Numbered from the stretch's first letter, positions 22,349 to 35,998 are shown. The stretch: 64,000 bases of DNA from Hofstenia miamia (GCA_004352715.1 SCFE01000052.1:351254-415253), one strand, 5' to 3'. Translations and numbers: made by a program. The notes: a model not told the origin generated them from the sequence alone.

Positions 22349-23486
22349 ATTGTTCGGGAGTTTTATAGGAAACGCAGGGAAATAAAACATTTACGGGAAT
22401 GAGTGGATAGCGAAATTTGAATTAATGCTTGCGTTTTACGAAGCGAGGATGCAATAAATCTATTGGCTCATATGACAGAATTACGGACAATAATGCGGTG
22501 AGTGTGTAAAGATAACAACCGGTGGGAGAATACAGCTAGTATGCCAAAATAGAATATTTATTAGCAAGCAGACAACTTAATGTAAATAGAAAGCGCGCGC
22601 CTTTATAAATTCAGAAACAATGCTCATTTGATTCGTTATTATTCACTTTGTGTGAATCAATACAAGCTAGTTAGAAAATTGTGAAATAAAATTCAATTGA
22701 AAAGCATGGAAAAAATTCAATCAAGGCATACTTTTCAATGTGTAGACATATACATTTAATATGATGTACAACAGCAAACTGAGGCAACGGTAGAAATTTA
22801 TCTAATAAAACAATAATATTGTACGTCTCTCAATATTTTACTTCAAAACCAGTAATATTCTTTAACCACAAGGGGCCATGGTGTCATGCCCCGACTGAGC
22901 CACTATATAGTAGAATAAACTTTGAATAGTTGAGACACAAAAATATACATAAAATAAATGTGTTTGTCTTAGTGTAGCAGCTGTCATAAACCGATAAGTC
23001 TTCCATCCCCAAAATATTTTCATTTGATTTCGTTTATTTTTGTAAATATCGATTTTGGATTTTCAGTTTACTAATTATGCAGATCGATTGATGATATGAT
23101 AAATGGACAAATGCTGATGAAGAACTTGAATAAATGAAGCAAATATCCAATAATAATGAAATTGGTACTAAGCTATATATCAAAGTTCATTGTTCTTAGT
23201 GACAATGAGGTGTTTCGGTGTTTCTGTAGACAATCGCTACTTCTAAATATTTTTGTTTACTGCTAACACGAGTCCTTATTTCAACCAATGAGTTAGCATA
23301 GTGTTCTCTTCAGATTTCAGTTGCCTGATTCATGGCTGGTCAATACAGAATTCTTTCATTACCGGGCTAAATAAAAAATTTCTCTTATTGTGAATCGTCT
23401 AAAATAATATATGTACATAGCTAAAGTTAACTCTGAACGACTTTTGTAACATCTAATACTATAGCAACATGTATAGTAGATTCTAA
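22349..23486. other. Intergenic, nothing recognised
   Basis: AT-rich; no supported gene or repeat. Confidence 0.6.
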
Positions 23487-23679
23487 CATGGAGTTCTGCT
23501 ATTATACATGGAGGCGAAGCGGCATTTACCTCCTTCCCGAAGAAGGCCATTAAATTAATTTAATTGGCTGTCATCTTTCGTCGATTAGATTTTGTGCGGC
23601 ACAAATTTTCTGCACGCAATACAACAATAGCCTTCTCCGGGAAGCGCTTCGCCTCCATGTATAATAGCAGAACTCCAGG
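23487..23679. mobile_element. 193-bp MITE with about 35-bp terminal inverted repeats
   Basis: The left end CATGGAGTTCTGCTATTATA and the right end (reverse complement CCTGGAGTTCTGCTATTATA) match for 34 of 35 bases out to GGAGGCGAAGCG. ATTCTAA flanks both ends (23480-23486 and 23680-23686) as a 7-bp duplication, or 8 bp with one mismatch if the ends are moved by one base. Superfamily unclear. Confidence 0.88.
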
Positions 23680-24237
23680 ATTCTAATTAAAATTGAAAAA
23701 TGGCACAGCATAATAAGAAATAAGCATCCTTACACTATAGACTGTTCCTATTAATGAATTAGTTTATTGATTTCTCTTATATTTAGCTATGGTTTCACAT
23801 ATTTCGGTTGGGGTGTGTTACACATATTTACACGGAAAAAAATACTACAACCACGAAATTTTGAAAAATAGTAATTATTTTATCATTTGTATAAAAGAAG
23901 GTTCCAAAATTACTGAAGGAATTTCTAATTTAAATACTGTCTTATGTGTGATGCATACATATAACTAAAAATAATGGCAGTTAGTAGACAATTTACAGAT
24001 TGCTATATTCGTAAGTACAGATTTACTCTCAGTGACTAATGCAAATAATCATGCATAATTTAAATGAACCAATAATAAGAACAAATATATTGCAAACACT
24101 AGCAGGTGGATAAACAGTGCTGATACATCATTTGGCAAGGAAATTTCAAATGCAATTAGCACATCCGTGTTAAAAGAAGAGACAGTACATTGCTTCAGAC
24201 GATGTTTGCACAAACGATTAAAAAACTGATTAACACC

Positions 24238-24650
24238 CAGTGTTGGGAAAAAATCCGATTTAAATTAAAAAATCGGATTTTTTGATTTAAATCGGATTTA
24301 TTGATTTAAATCGGATTTTTTTACCTAAATTTCAATTTTACCCAGACAATCTTCCAAGGTAGCAAATATTAGAAATCCTTTTGATACTACTATTTATGAA
24401 ATACGATAATTTCATCAATTTGAAATAAACTGAAGATAAAAAACATGCAAAACAACATTTCAGGGCTGACCAATTCATTCCAATATCAGGGCAATGACTT
24501 CAAAACAATTAGAATACACTACTTGCATCTCTTTTAGTGTACTTGATTTAAATAAATAATTTAACTAATAATGTGCTTTGATTTAAATCATGATTTAAAT
24601 CCGATTTAAATCAATGATTTAAATCAAGTGATTTAAATCGACCAACACTG
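24238..24650. mobile_element. 413-bp hAT MITE with perfect 8-bp target duplication TTAACACC
   Basis: The ends are CAGTGTTGG and CCAACACTG. TTAACACC is present at 24230-24237 and 24651-24658. Both subterminal regions are arrays of the self-complementary motif GATTTAAATC in several overlapping copies. The 8-bp duplication and CAGTGTTGG end identify hAT. No coding capacity. Confidence 0.95.
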
Positions 24651-26760
24651 TTAACACCAGTTCGCCGTTGGATAAAACCGTCAATCTGTGTGTATACTTC
24701 TTACCTAACAAGCAAAACTGTATTCGGTGAGGAATAAATTCTGACGTCTGACAACTGATTTTATCAAAAATAATACACTGGAATGATATTTTAATAATTT
24801 ATAGATTGATTTCAAACATTTAAATTACTTAAACAAACACAAACAAAACAAGATAACACCAACAATCCATATTAACCTACTGTTAAAACACATGCATTCC
24901 CAATTATCATACATTTGATGAATTTCAGCTCTTAGGTATGAAGAAAATTGATCGAATATATAAAGTAGAGTTCACAATACTCAGCAGTTCATTTGTACAA
25001 TGACATTGACTATAAAGCACAGCTTAAAGATTGAATTCAGGGCTTGCACTGAGATGACATAAATCTCACATAACTATCACTTTATTATAAAAGTCTCCAT
25101 GAGCAGGGAATGTCGATGACCATTTGTTAATAGACAGCGCGTGAAAAATTTGCTTACAATGACTGAAGGAGCAGTGAACATTATCAAATGTGAATATTGG
25201 AAAGCCTTCGAAAACTATTAAAAAGAGTAAATATCCGCAGCCACAGTTAACAGGTTTCTGAGTGGCCATTTAAATTGGCCTCATCGTTTAAATGTCAACA
25301 ACGTGTAAATAGATTAATGCAAATTGTTTTTGGATTAGCAAGCGACAATGCCTTGATTTCGATACAATTTACATTATTCCATGTTCAGTTTCAGTCAAGA
25401 ATATGTTTAAATGTCTTTTTAGTTGAATTTTTTAGTAACTAGAAGTTGCAGTCTACAACTAGTATAAAGTCAGTTGCGGTAGGGATGACTCACTCAGTAA
25501 TTTAAAATTTTTTTGAAAGCTTGAGATGAAAAACATATGAAAACAAAATTTTATAAAAATTTGCCGATTGTCTATTGTATGCCAATATTTAAATAATATC
25601 TTTGTATGCTATAAGTTAAAAGGTATCTTACAAAAGAAAAATTACACTAGGATAAACAATTGCTATTTAAGCCGTTCAAAACATGAAATAAGTACATCCA
25701 ATTTAGTGGGAAGGGCTTATTCAAAATATATACAAATAATATGAAATGCTTGATGTGGAGACACTTTAATGTACAGGAAATAGATGGAAGTATAGGCAGA
25801 AAGAAAAAGACAAACATTATTTACATAAAAAGTTTCGCACTCCATTTATTTTCTTAGTAGATATACTTAATACATTTAGAAATTCATCATTTTTTTGAAA
25901 TTCAAAAATCGATGAAAGCAACGTTTAAAATACGACTTTTACCCCAATTTAGCTGTTTTTACATCAGTTATTTAACTTAATTTAAGCAATTTCATTACTA
26001 TAACTATATTTAAACACAAATCAGGTCTAGAGCTGTGTTATTTAACAATATAATGTATGGAATACTGCGTTTGTAAGTTAATGACTACTTTGATGTGATA
26101 TATTCTTACTATTTTAAGAAATAACTCAAATCTTAGTGAATTTCAAAGACTTCGTTTTCGGACCTGTTTTATTTGTTCTTAAATCCCAATCTAGGTTTAG
26201 AATTGTAATTTGAACAAATTAAGTTAGATAACTGATGTAAAACATCAACTAAATGGTGAGTTGCAGTATTTTAAACATTGCTTTAACTTAATTTTGCATC
26301 GTTATATTGGATTTTTAAATAAAAAATCGGAATGCAAATTGTTTATTGAAAATCCAAGCACTATGTTGTTAATGTTCAATAACATTAGCAACATTAGTAA
26401 AAATTTTGGCTTTGGAAATATTGCCGACACCATGCACAAGTAATGCCAAAGTAGTAATGAATTACAGTAATTGGTTCTAAACATTTTCTGAATAGAGAAA
26501 TTAATATCGGTAACACTGCATAAATATACTTCGATTGATTTGCCTCAAAATTTCGTACTTCTATCAAGAATGATCGAAATTAAAATACACTTATTAAATG
26601 ATGCCTATTACCTCTCTTAAGTTCCAGGATGTTATTTCGGAATAAATTGTATAAAGAGCAGCTGAAAATTAGTACGAGAATATTTCAATAGTCAAACATT
26701 CCATTGGATTATGCCGCTAAAGTAACGGAAATATTCAAGGTTTTAGTTGTTTTCAAAATC
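24651..26760. other. Intergenic, nothing recognised
   Basis: AT-rich; open frames present are short and unsupported on either strand. Confidence 0.6.
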
Positions 26761-26780
26761 TTTATTTGTGAAGCGAACAG

Positions 26781-27200
26781 ATATATATATATATATATAT
26801 ATNNNNNNNNNNNNNNNNNNNNNNNNNNNNNNNNNNNNNNNNNNNNNNNNNNNNNNNNNNNNNNNNNNNNNNNNNNNNNNNNNNNNNNNNNNNNNNNNNN
26901 NNNNNNNNNNNNNNNNNNNNNNNNNNNNNNNNNNNNNNNNNNNNNNNNNNNNNNNNNNNNNNNNNNNNNNNNNNNNNNNNNNNNNNNNNNNNNNNNNNNN
27001 NNNNNNNNNNNNNNNNNNNNNNNNNNNNNNNNNNNNNNNNNNNNNNNNNNNNNNNNNNNNNNNNNNNNNNNNNNNNNNNNNNNNNNNNNNNNNNNNNNNN
27101 NNNNNNNNNNNNNNNNNNNNNNNNNNNNNNNNNNNNNNNNNNNNNNNNNNNNNNNNNNNNTATATATATATTATTATATATATATATATATATATATTTA
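26781..27200. repeat. (TA)n microsatellite with assembly gap
   Basis: TA repeats on both sides of N at 26803-27160. The open frames running through this gap are artefacts. Confidence 0.95.
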
Positions 27201-27312
27201 AGGAAAAATGAACATACTCCCGATTTATATACAAAAAATTCATTTTTATAGAGCAAAGCGGTAAGTAACAACGTCTTGAATCTCGGTGAGGCTATCTTCA
27301 ACTATATATTGA

Positions 27313-27400
27313 GATGAACTGGAGTTGGAACTTGGGAATTACATCTCTATTAACTTGATGAACTGGAGTTGGAACTTGGGAATTACATCTCTATTAACTT
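27313..27400. repeat. 44-bp tandem duplication
   Basis: Two exact adjacent copies beginning GATGAACTGGAGTTGGAACT. Confidence 0.95.
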
Positions 27401-28540
27401 GAACAAAGTTTAAAAATAATTGCTTACGTACACAGGCTTGGATCGTTAAGATACGAAAATATGTGAAAGGCTTTTTGTAACTTTCTGCTTGATTTATGTA
27501 TAAATTTCTGCACACAATTTTGAATTTCATATATTATTATATGTATTCAACAGAAATAGAAAGGAAGATGCATACAAAAAGGCTGCTCTGCGTTTAGAGA
27601 AAGCAGGCTGGTCGTAAATATCAATAAGTTAATCAGTTAGAGGACAATCTTCATTTGAGAGTATCTAATGCCCGCGAGCTCGTAAATTTCCGCTCATTCC
27701 CAATAATTGATAAAAATAATAAAGAGTGATAAATTTCGAAATTCCACGACATGTACGCGGCGATAATTTATGCACGTGAAATGCAAACTTCAGATAAAAA
27801 GCAACCAAAATTCAATTACGCACTTCCTATCATTTCTGAAATTAAATTATACATCAAAGTATCTACAATTATTCACATAAATCTTTAAACTATGGTGAAT
27901 AAAGAGTTCTTCTCAGCAAACATTGCGTCAGTGTTATTCTTTGTTAAAATCTACCGAGAAATCAAAGTTCCACATGGGCTGACATTAGGCTCAAGCAAAC
28001 AAGACAAACGCCTAGCAAAGGATGGCCCAAATTATTTAAAATTTGAAAAAACTGAATAATTAATGAATACGGTCAATATCAGGCCAAGATGAAAAACTGC
28101 GGTGCATTCTTAACATAATTCAATGTGAAAAATTTTCACAAGTTGGACAAGCCTCCTAAAAATGAGTGAAATGAATTGAAATAAGAGCGTAAATATTGTA
28201 TTTAACAAAAATGAAATTGTTTTATTTTTAGATGAAAATAATAAATTACTACAATAATTGACAAAATGTTTTATGACTTGAAAACAAAAACTCAGACTAA
28301 CACTGTTCAAGTAACTGATCGATAAGATATTCATCTCAAAAATAGAGAAGATATTGGCAAGAAGAGATGTAACTCTCAGATCAGATGAACTGGGCTCGTT
28401 TTTTGCAGTAATTTACGTGCAGTATTTAGGAACAACTTCCTCTGCATACGTAACGTCTTCACAAATAATTGTATGGAACAACAGTTTCTGATAGGAATCT
28501 AGCAGCTGCATTACATGTTGTGGTGTATGGGGCTTCTCAG
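27401..28540. other. Intergenic, nothing recognised
   Basis: AT-rich; no supported features. Confidence 0.6.
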
Positions 28541-29290
28541 CAGTGTTCTGCGGCCAAGGCAATTTTCTTGGCCATATCCGGCCGTTAGCCGTAATGCTTT
28601 GGCCGTAGCCGACCGTTAGCCGTAATTTTTTACTATAGTCGGGGATTTTTACTCTTACTAAGTGCAATTCTCTAATTTTCAATGCAACAATTAAAACATA
28701 TCCATAGTTTGAACAATTACAGAAAATCATAAACACGGCTGATTTAAAAACAATACAAATAAAATTCATGAAAAAATTGTAATGTTCAAAAATAATAAGT
28801 GAATATTAAAACCCATTGAAAACAACTGAAAGAAAAGAAGTGATGATATGCGTCAGTTTATAAACAGAATACAGCAACTATTTCGCGATTTCTGAAGCAC
28901 TATAAACATGTCAATGACATGTTGCTGTATCTTTATAAAATGATTTCTGTTTATACCATTTATGATTTCAAATATTCGTACACTCACTAGTTTTGCGTCC
29001 TGATATATAAATATTCATCATTACATCCTTGTATTTTCAATATTGCAATGCATTCTGTGTACTTTTAAGCATACATATAAACTAAAATATATTTTTGATA
29101 GTCATATACATACATATACAATATCATCATTTTTATGATTTGACTTCAAAGCTGAAACAACGTGTAATAAAATTGCAATTCATATATGAATTTTAACCGG
29201 TATTTTGGCCTTGAAACAAAATCTTTGGCCACTGCCAGCCGTTAGCCGGGGCTCTTTGGCCGTCGCCGCGGCCATGGCCGCAGAACACTA
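28541..29290. mobile_element. 750-bp non-autonomous hAT element, target duplication CTTCTCAG
   Basis: The left end is CAGTGTTCTGCGGCCAAGGC; the reverse complement of the right end is TAGTGTTCTGCGGCCATGGC. CTTCTCAG lies at 28533-28540 and 29291-29298. Subterminal regions carry repeated GGCCGTTAGCCG-type motifs at both ends, likely transposase-binding sites. The interior is AT-rich without a gene. A related truncated copy lies at 32867-33165. Confidence 0.94.
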
Positions 29291-29488
29291 CTTCTCAGTT
29301 AACAGAGTAAAAATTATTAGTAAATTCTTAAGATCGTCAATCCATTTTAAAAACAGGTTCAAACTCTCATCATGTCCCGTAAACAGAAGAATTAGTATTA
29401 AATATATTATACATGAAAATATTGAAAAAATATACTTGGAGAAGTTAATGTTAATGATTTAATAATTAGAAATTCATTTCACACCCTC

Positions 29489-29798
29489 GCTAGAGAGTGA
29501 CCTCGGGTACTCGATTAAACCCGACCTAATTTCGAGTACAAAGATTAGATTGATCATTAAAATATACTTTTGTTAATCTCCGCTTGATCTGAGAAAGATC
29601 CAAGACGTTAAGTAATTCCAATGAATTGCTATTTCTTCTATCAAGAAAAGATAGATGTTAATGATCATTTGATTGGACAGAGATCAAAAACATCAAATCA
29701 AGGTAAACGTTTCGGGTCGGGTCGGTTCGCGTAGTGAATATTCTGATCAAGTCGGGTTCATGTTTACCTCATATTGTCACTCGCTAACCCTAGCTATT
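29489..29798. repeat. Possible MITE with imperfect inverted ends
   Basis: GCTAGAGAGTGAC at the left and, on the reverse strand at the right, GCTAGGGTTAGCGAGTGAC, each followed further in by AACCCGAC. Match is imperfect and no clear duplication was found. A related end appears near 33180-33210. Confidence 0.4.
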
Positions 29799-29799
29799 A

Positions 29800-32700
29800 A
29801 ATGTGCGAACAAAAAAACACCAATCATACAAACAAAACAAATTGCCGAAATAGAAAATACTGTTGGTGTGATTAATGCAAAAATGCAAAAATATACGTTG
29901 GAGATCATGAAACCAGTGCGAATTTCAGAAATTCCATATTTATACATCAAATATATTAAGTGGAAGCAAGTAGTAGACAAATATTTGTAAAATGAAATAC
30001 TGTTAGACTAAATAATCATAAATAAGCATAGTTTGCCAAAATATGAATGCTAATCATTTAAATTCTCCACTGATAAAAGACAAACTCATGAGGAGTATTA
30101 AAAACATCTACCAGCTCCTCACCCTGTACTGTTCAGTTAAGAAAAATTTTGTTATGATTAGCCTGCATAATCTTAAACAGCCTAGCGGCCATTTTAAAAG
30201 ACAAACCGTTTTTCCACATTTACAAAGAATTTTCTCCAAGCCTATTTCCAAATTTGAAAATCTTGAGGCATGGATAGGTCTATTGGGGAACATACATTAA
30301 TGCAATGTTCAAAATTTCCATTAAAGCTTATTGCTGTTTAAGGTTAACATAGTCATTTAGATTACCAAGTCTTGCAGTAGTTAGTGAAGCACATGTTGAA
30401 GTTACACTGAAAGTAGTGGCGAGACCTTCACTAGACATCTGTTTTCATTCTCATTGCATCAAATTTTTAATATATTCTTTAAATTTAATTGACATTTACA
30501 ATAAACATTTATTAGTAACTAGCTGCGCAAAGGAGATATTGTTTTCACATCTGTTTGCCTTTTTTCAGCAGGATTTCTCAAAAAGTAATGGATCGACAGG
30601 TTTGATAAAAAAGTGTATTTTAACAAAAAAAAAAATTTAAACGTTTAAAACAATTTTATTTTATAGATATTGATCAGATCAAAATCAAAGAACTAAAATC
30701 TTGGTAAAAAACATAGCAAACATTAAATTATGATAAACTTATCAACATTCATTTTTCGATTAATACACGTAAAAAAACCGCAAATGTTGTTATTTTCTCG
30801 GTAGAAAATCGGCTATGACGGTACGAACCTAAAAATTATTTCCAAAACTTTCCGTACCGTTCAATACGAATATAAAAAAACATTTAAGAAAACTGCAAAA
30901 TAAGTTGTCTTAAACAGTGTTTAAAACATGTTTTAAACAGGTCGTGTTTGAAGCATGGGAACCCTGTGGACGGATCTTTATGAAAAACTCGAGATAGATA
31001 TAGGTCTAACTTAGATCTCATAAAATTTTCAGACTGATCCAAATTGACGCTTTATTGTATCCAGACCCCAAATATGTTCACACTTGACAGAAGGCTTTGC
31101 AGTCCCTGATTGCTATTGTTTGATTTTGAAACTGAAAATCTCAGACGCTGAAAATATAATATTTAGAATTTAAAATAAAATGATACCAGTAAATGATGAT
31201 AAAGATTACGTTTATTACCAGTTGAAAAAAGAATCTGAATTTTCAAAAGTTATTAACGTAATACAAGGATAGGGTTAAACAAATCATGGCAAAACCCTTC
31301 AAATAACTAAGCAGAATAGAACCTCCAATATTAAGCTACTAAAAATTAAAGCGTCATTCCAGTGTATCAAAGAGAATTTTCGACTTCATCGTATTCTCAC
31401 TAATTCAACTATTCGATTCCTCAAAACTCAGCTACGAAATAGCAACTCTCGCATAGATTGAGATAAAACAATAAAAAGCATTTTGAAACATGCTTAACGA
31501 CTTTCAGGAGGAAGTAAATAATAAACAAAACGACGATATGAAGATAGCAATAGCGTAAAGGCTGTTTGAAGTGAATCCATATGTTTCAATATTGTGCTGC
31601 TCCCCTCTAAAAGCCTAGTAGCACTCGGTGACAGTGTTTATCTGGAATTACTCATTTCGTTTAAACATTAAGATTTAGACAAAGTTATTGGAGGTGCAAG
31701 ACTTAACCAAGATACGTTTGTGACACTTGAAAGAAACTAATTTAATATTCTGTATTTTACAAAGACAAACTGATTGTTGATTAAATATGTGAAACAATTT
31801 GGTCAATGAGATGTGCTACAGTTTTTCAACTTTAAGAAAGGCTCTCATTGTATTTTGATACGCTGTGGAAAACGAGATTCCAATAAACAAAGTAGAAAAT
31901 GTTTACTAACGAACAATTAAAAAAATTCAAACTCACAGAACTGCTAAATCCCTAATTCTAAAATGCGGTATCTAATTAACATAAATTTATGAAACTCTAA
32001 AGTTGAAAAATAGGAATCGGTAAATATATTAAATTGGATTTGGAAATCAACAGTTTTTCTACCTAAATAAAAATGATTTTCGCAAATCAAAACCATCTCC
32101 GATCCAACTAATGAAGCTTACATATAAAAATCACTAGAATTTATATTTAACTATTTTTAAAATTCAAAATTCCATTGTTTTTTAAAAATTCAAAATACTA
32201 GCATATTCCTGAGGTACAATTGTAATACAATGGGGCACAACCTTGGAAAAAATGTTTTGGAAAACAAAGAGCAATTTGAATGCCCTATACTAATTTCCGA
32301 AATATAAATCCAAGAATAGAAAACTGCGCAATAAAAAAGAATAAATTAATTAAAAACACTAAAAACTTATGAATAATCAATTGCAAAAAACAAATTAACA
32401 AGCAAGATGGGGTTTCCAACACGACCTTATGAGATTTTCATGTTAAACGTAAATTAACATGTTAAAAACAAAAAACATTTATTGAAAAAAAGTATAATGA
32501 ACGGGATTTTGTTTTATTGATGTTCTATATTTTAACTGCAACTCAAAGCACGAAAGTAGTTTTAATGGTCCAAGTCAATATTAGACAGGGTGCATACTCC
32601 TGTGTAAGATGAAATTTATCCTAGCATTTTCAGTCCCAATGATCCAATCGAACGCGTTCATTCAGATTGTTCGTTTAAAAATTTGTCATTTGCAAATGCT

Positions 32701-32866
32701 TACGTTATCTGTTTTGTTAAAAAAATTCAATATAAAAACCTCTTGTTCAAAAACGCTAAAAACCACTGTTAAAAACACATGTTATGTAACTTTGTTAAAT
32801 ACCACTCCTACCTTGGTAGCAAAAGTGAAAATCTATTTCTATTAACTATCATCAAGGCATATATGT
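29800..32866. other. Intergenic, mostly unrecognised
   Basis: Contains a 20-bp perfect palindrome GTTTAAAACATGTTTTAAAC (30919-30938), followed by a CAGGGTTCCC-type terminus in reverse orientation ending at 30966, probably one end of a decayed MITE. Short open frames at 29673-29990, 30043-30300 and 32609-32845 have no recognisable domain and are not called. Confidence 0.45.
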
Positions 32867-33165
32867 TAGTGTTCTGCGGGCCAAGGCAATTTTCTTGGCC
32901 GTAACCGGCCGTAACCGTAATGCTTTAGCCGTAGCTAGCCGCAAGCTCTGATTTTTGGTCGCAGTCGGCGTTTTTTACTACTAATAAGTGAAATACTGCA
33001 ATATTCAATAGCTCCGACAATTGAAGAAAATGGCTAAAATGACTGTTTTAAAATCAAAAATACAAATAAAAATCATGGAAATAAATTGTTCATCATAATG
33101 TTCAGAAATTAATCTTAGACGGGATTTTGGCCGTAAAACAACATCTTTGGCCGCAGCCGGCCAGT
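32867..33165. mobile_element. Truncated copy of the GGCCG-rich hAT element
   Basis: Starts TAGTGTTCTGCGGGCCAAGG and carries the GGCCGTAACCG motifs and the TTTTGGCCGTAAAACAACATC block of the 28.5-kb element. The interior is shortened and the right terminus is missing after GGCCGCAGCCGGCC. Confidence 0.88.
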
Positions 33166-33463
33166 AAAAACTCTCAACCCGAAGCGAGTTACCCTAGTTA
33201 TTAATGTGACAGCTGGCCGTGTAAATAGGGCCGTTTGTACGAGGCGGATGATCCGGTAAAAAGCGAAGCGAATGATGCGACTAACCGCATTAAGGACGTC
33301 TACTCGTGCTCTGCTTTAGTAGCCGCGTTATCATGATTTAATTGCTCCTGAGGAAGAGTAGTCACTCCTCCGCGTCAAGCCGTATTAGTGATAGATAAAC
33401 AACTTATCAATCATTTTGTTTGCCTTTTTTCAATTGTGACTGGCCTTCTACCTTGTATGTAAC

Positions 33464-33881
33464 CAGGGTTGGGTGATTTATGATTTTACTCTATTATAAT
33501 CAAATCAACTGATTTTAATAGAAAATAATTAAATCTTGATTATAATCAATGAAAAACGAATTAGCATATTAGAATATAGAATAGCCTCATTAGAATATAA
33601 TGGTGATTTCATTAGCCTCGTAAGTACAACACACTATACAAATGTTAAAATGTAATGTTATGTAACACCCGCGCGCGGTCTATTCAATTCACGCGTTTGA
33701 ATTGTTCACAACAAATCAGTCGCTCGTGCTTACGCGTCATAAATATTTTGCACGTGAAAGGCCTGCATAACCGCGTAAACCATGTATCTAAATCAACCGT
33801 TGATTTTGTTTTTAAAAATGTCGATTATAATCCGATTTTAATAGCTTGATTATAATCAGTGATTGTAATCAGCCAACCATG
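33464..33881. mobile_element. 418-bp hAT-like element, target duplication TATGTAAC
   Basis: Ends CAGGGTTGGGTGATT and (reverse complement) CATGGTTGGCTGATT. TATGTAAC lies at 33456-33463 and 33882-33889. Same family as 14738-16813 but short. A GC-richer core contains CCCGCGCGCGG and ACGCG words. Non-coding. Confidence 0.92.
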
Positions 33882-34170
33882 TATGTAACCAATTAGAATT
33901 CACCAAAATAAATATATTTTACTAAAGCGGAGCGGAGCACTTGTAAACCCGAATTAATAAAATCTGTAAAAAAGACACTTTACAGTTTACCAAAGAACAC
34001 CTCCATAACTTTTGGATATCAATGATTCAAATGTAATATTGTAAAAAATGAAAATTACATGTACATTACCAAGGCGATACTATATCGTCTTTTACATAAC
34101 CATGATTTCACATTGCAAAGTAAACATAGGTGTACGCATAATAATGTTGAATTAACATGAAATTAATGTT
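33882..34170. repeat. Inverted copy of 14449-14737
   Basis: Flank shared with the 14.4-kb locus. Because the flank and not just the transposon is shared, the two loci derive from duplication of a block that already held the hAT element. Confidence 0.85.
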
Positions 34171-34227
34171 GTATTTAAAAATTTTTATGTAAATTTTATA
34201 TCAGGACAGCTCCTGTTCCAAAAATTT

Positions 34228-34246
34228 CCACGCTACGCCACTGCTT
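34228..34246. repeat. hAT-like terminus (CAGTGGCGTAGCGTGG in reverse)
   Basis: CCACGCTACGCCACTG is a widespread hAT MITE end. Its partner was not found in the window with confidence; CAGTGGCGTGG at about 35817 is too weak to pair. Confidence 0.4.
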
Positions 34247-34376
34247 CTAAGGTATGATGATAAAATAGTTGAGCAGTGGTTTTTGATCACATGTGGCTTT
34301 TACAGCATTTTAAGGCAAAAAATGTGCAAGTGGAGAAATACTTTTTTAAATTGCAGGTTGACGAAGCATATTCACC

Positions 34377-34547
34377 CAGTGGCGCGTTTAGGGGCTGCCC
34401 CCTTTTGAGACCAACTGCGCACATTAAATGTCTAAATTTTATTTTCCTCAAAATTTTTCTTTTGCAAAAAGCTTTTTGTTTACAATTCTTTCTATAAAAA
34501 TGGGTTTCAGGGCCTCCTTCGTTCTGAAAATCCTAAACGCGCCTCTG
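34377..34547. mobile_element. 171-bp MITE-like element
   Basis: CAGTGGCGCGTTTAGG at the left and CCTAAACGCGCCTCTG at the right are inverted repeats with one mismatch. The 8-mers outside (TATTCACC and GCAGTAGC) do not match, so the duplication is lost or the ends are misplaced. Confidence 0.6.
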
Positions 34548-35998
34548 GCAGTAGCCCATCGTAGTTGGAACAGGAAATATTTCTTCCAAAAACGTGCGAA
34601 ACATAATTGAAATGTTTGGTTTGAACATAGGCTCTGAAAAGTAGTGTTTTGCGAATATGAATTTTTATATGAATTTCTAAACAATTAAAACCAAGTGTAA
34701 AAACGAGTTTTTTTCTACGATACTCAACGACTCTACTTTAGCTACTTTAGAAATAATGTAAATGCGTGGATGCGCTTCGAACAAATAAATAAACTTGAAA
34801 AACTACAATCAATCTTTTGAAAGAATTCAATTCAAACAAAAAACCTGCCATATGGCAATTCAACTAGAGTTCTAAAATGAATAGACGATAAAATAATTAT
34901 ATAATAATACGTCAACTTAAAATAATTTTCGAATTGGCTATTAGAGCTAAACGCAGAGCAGGATAAACAGTTGTTAACTATGGCGAAATTAATCTTTAGA
35001 CAGATGCACAAACTTTTCCACTTCTGTGTAGAAATAGGCTAAACCCAAACATTGTTGATAATTTTGGGTTTTATGAAAATCGAGATTTTTTCACAAAGAA
35101 GCTTAAATATTAAATTAGTCTAAATAGGGAGGGAAGTGTGGAATAAAAATTGAAATAATATTTTCGTGTGCAAATTAAACTTGGTAGTCAAAGTTATGAC
35201 ATTTTTATGTACTTGGTTTTCTGAGTAAAAGGGCACTTACCAGTTGTTAAGCGACCGTTTTTCGGTGATATTGCAGTGTAAATAAACAAGACCGCAGGAC
35301 GATTCGATTTCCTAGAAATGCATCTGAAAAACATTAGCAGAAAACATTGTGTTCAAAGTTGAGTAATAGCAACTTTTAAAACATATTCTAGGTAATAACC
35401 CTTAAACTTGAGTGCGGATATAAACAAACATTTTAATCTCGTCATCGAAATTATCATCAATTATCATATTGAAATTTTAATAACTTGTACTGCTATTAAC
35501 GCCTATTACAAGATCAAACTATAAATAAGAACTCGAACTTATTTCTTTAAAACTATTTAAAATGGCATGTGAATTCTGCATGCCTCAAATTTTATATTGA
35601 AAAGGAAGTTATGATTTTTAATATAACTGCACCGATAGTTTGATATTTTTACTGCAAATGTCATTGAAATTGATTATTTTATCATAAACGCAAATAATTT
35701 CGATAAAAGTTAGATAATTTTTCAAACTGAAATGCAAATAACATTGAATTTGGAAATTCACAAAAGTTACTACTTTTAGGAACGTTAGAGATGCAATGAA
35801 ATATACACGCTTGTCCAGTGGCGTGGGGATCCGTGGGGTGGGTGGAGTGGGGATGAATATTCGCTCCATGGGTTTCGTGGAGATTGATGGGACAAGTATT
35901 TTAACTTTACATTCTATTATGCCCAAATTTAAGGGGTTGAAACAGATCCAGACGAGATCAGATCCCTCTCACAGTCCTCATCATTAATTAGCATAAGA

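Noticed and set aside
26704-27301. Long open frames through the gaps at 26.8, 36.0, 42.4, 48.4 and 58.7 kb
   Set aside because: They are made of N and TA repeats, with no real coding content.
32609-32845. 78-codon ORF starting with a hydrophobic segment, possible secreted peptide
   Set aside because: No cleavage pattern, Cys framework or transcript signal; composition fits chance in AT-rich DNA next to a MITE.
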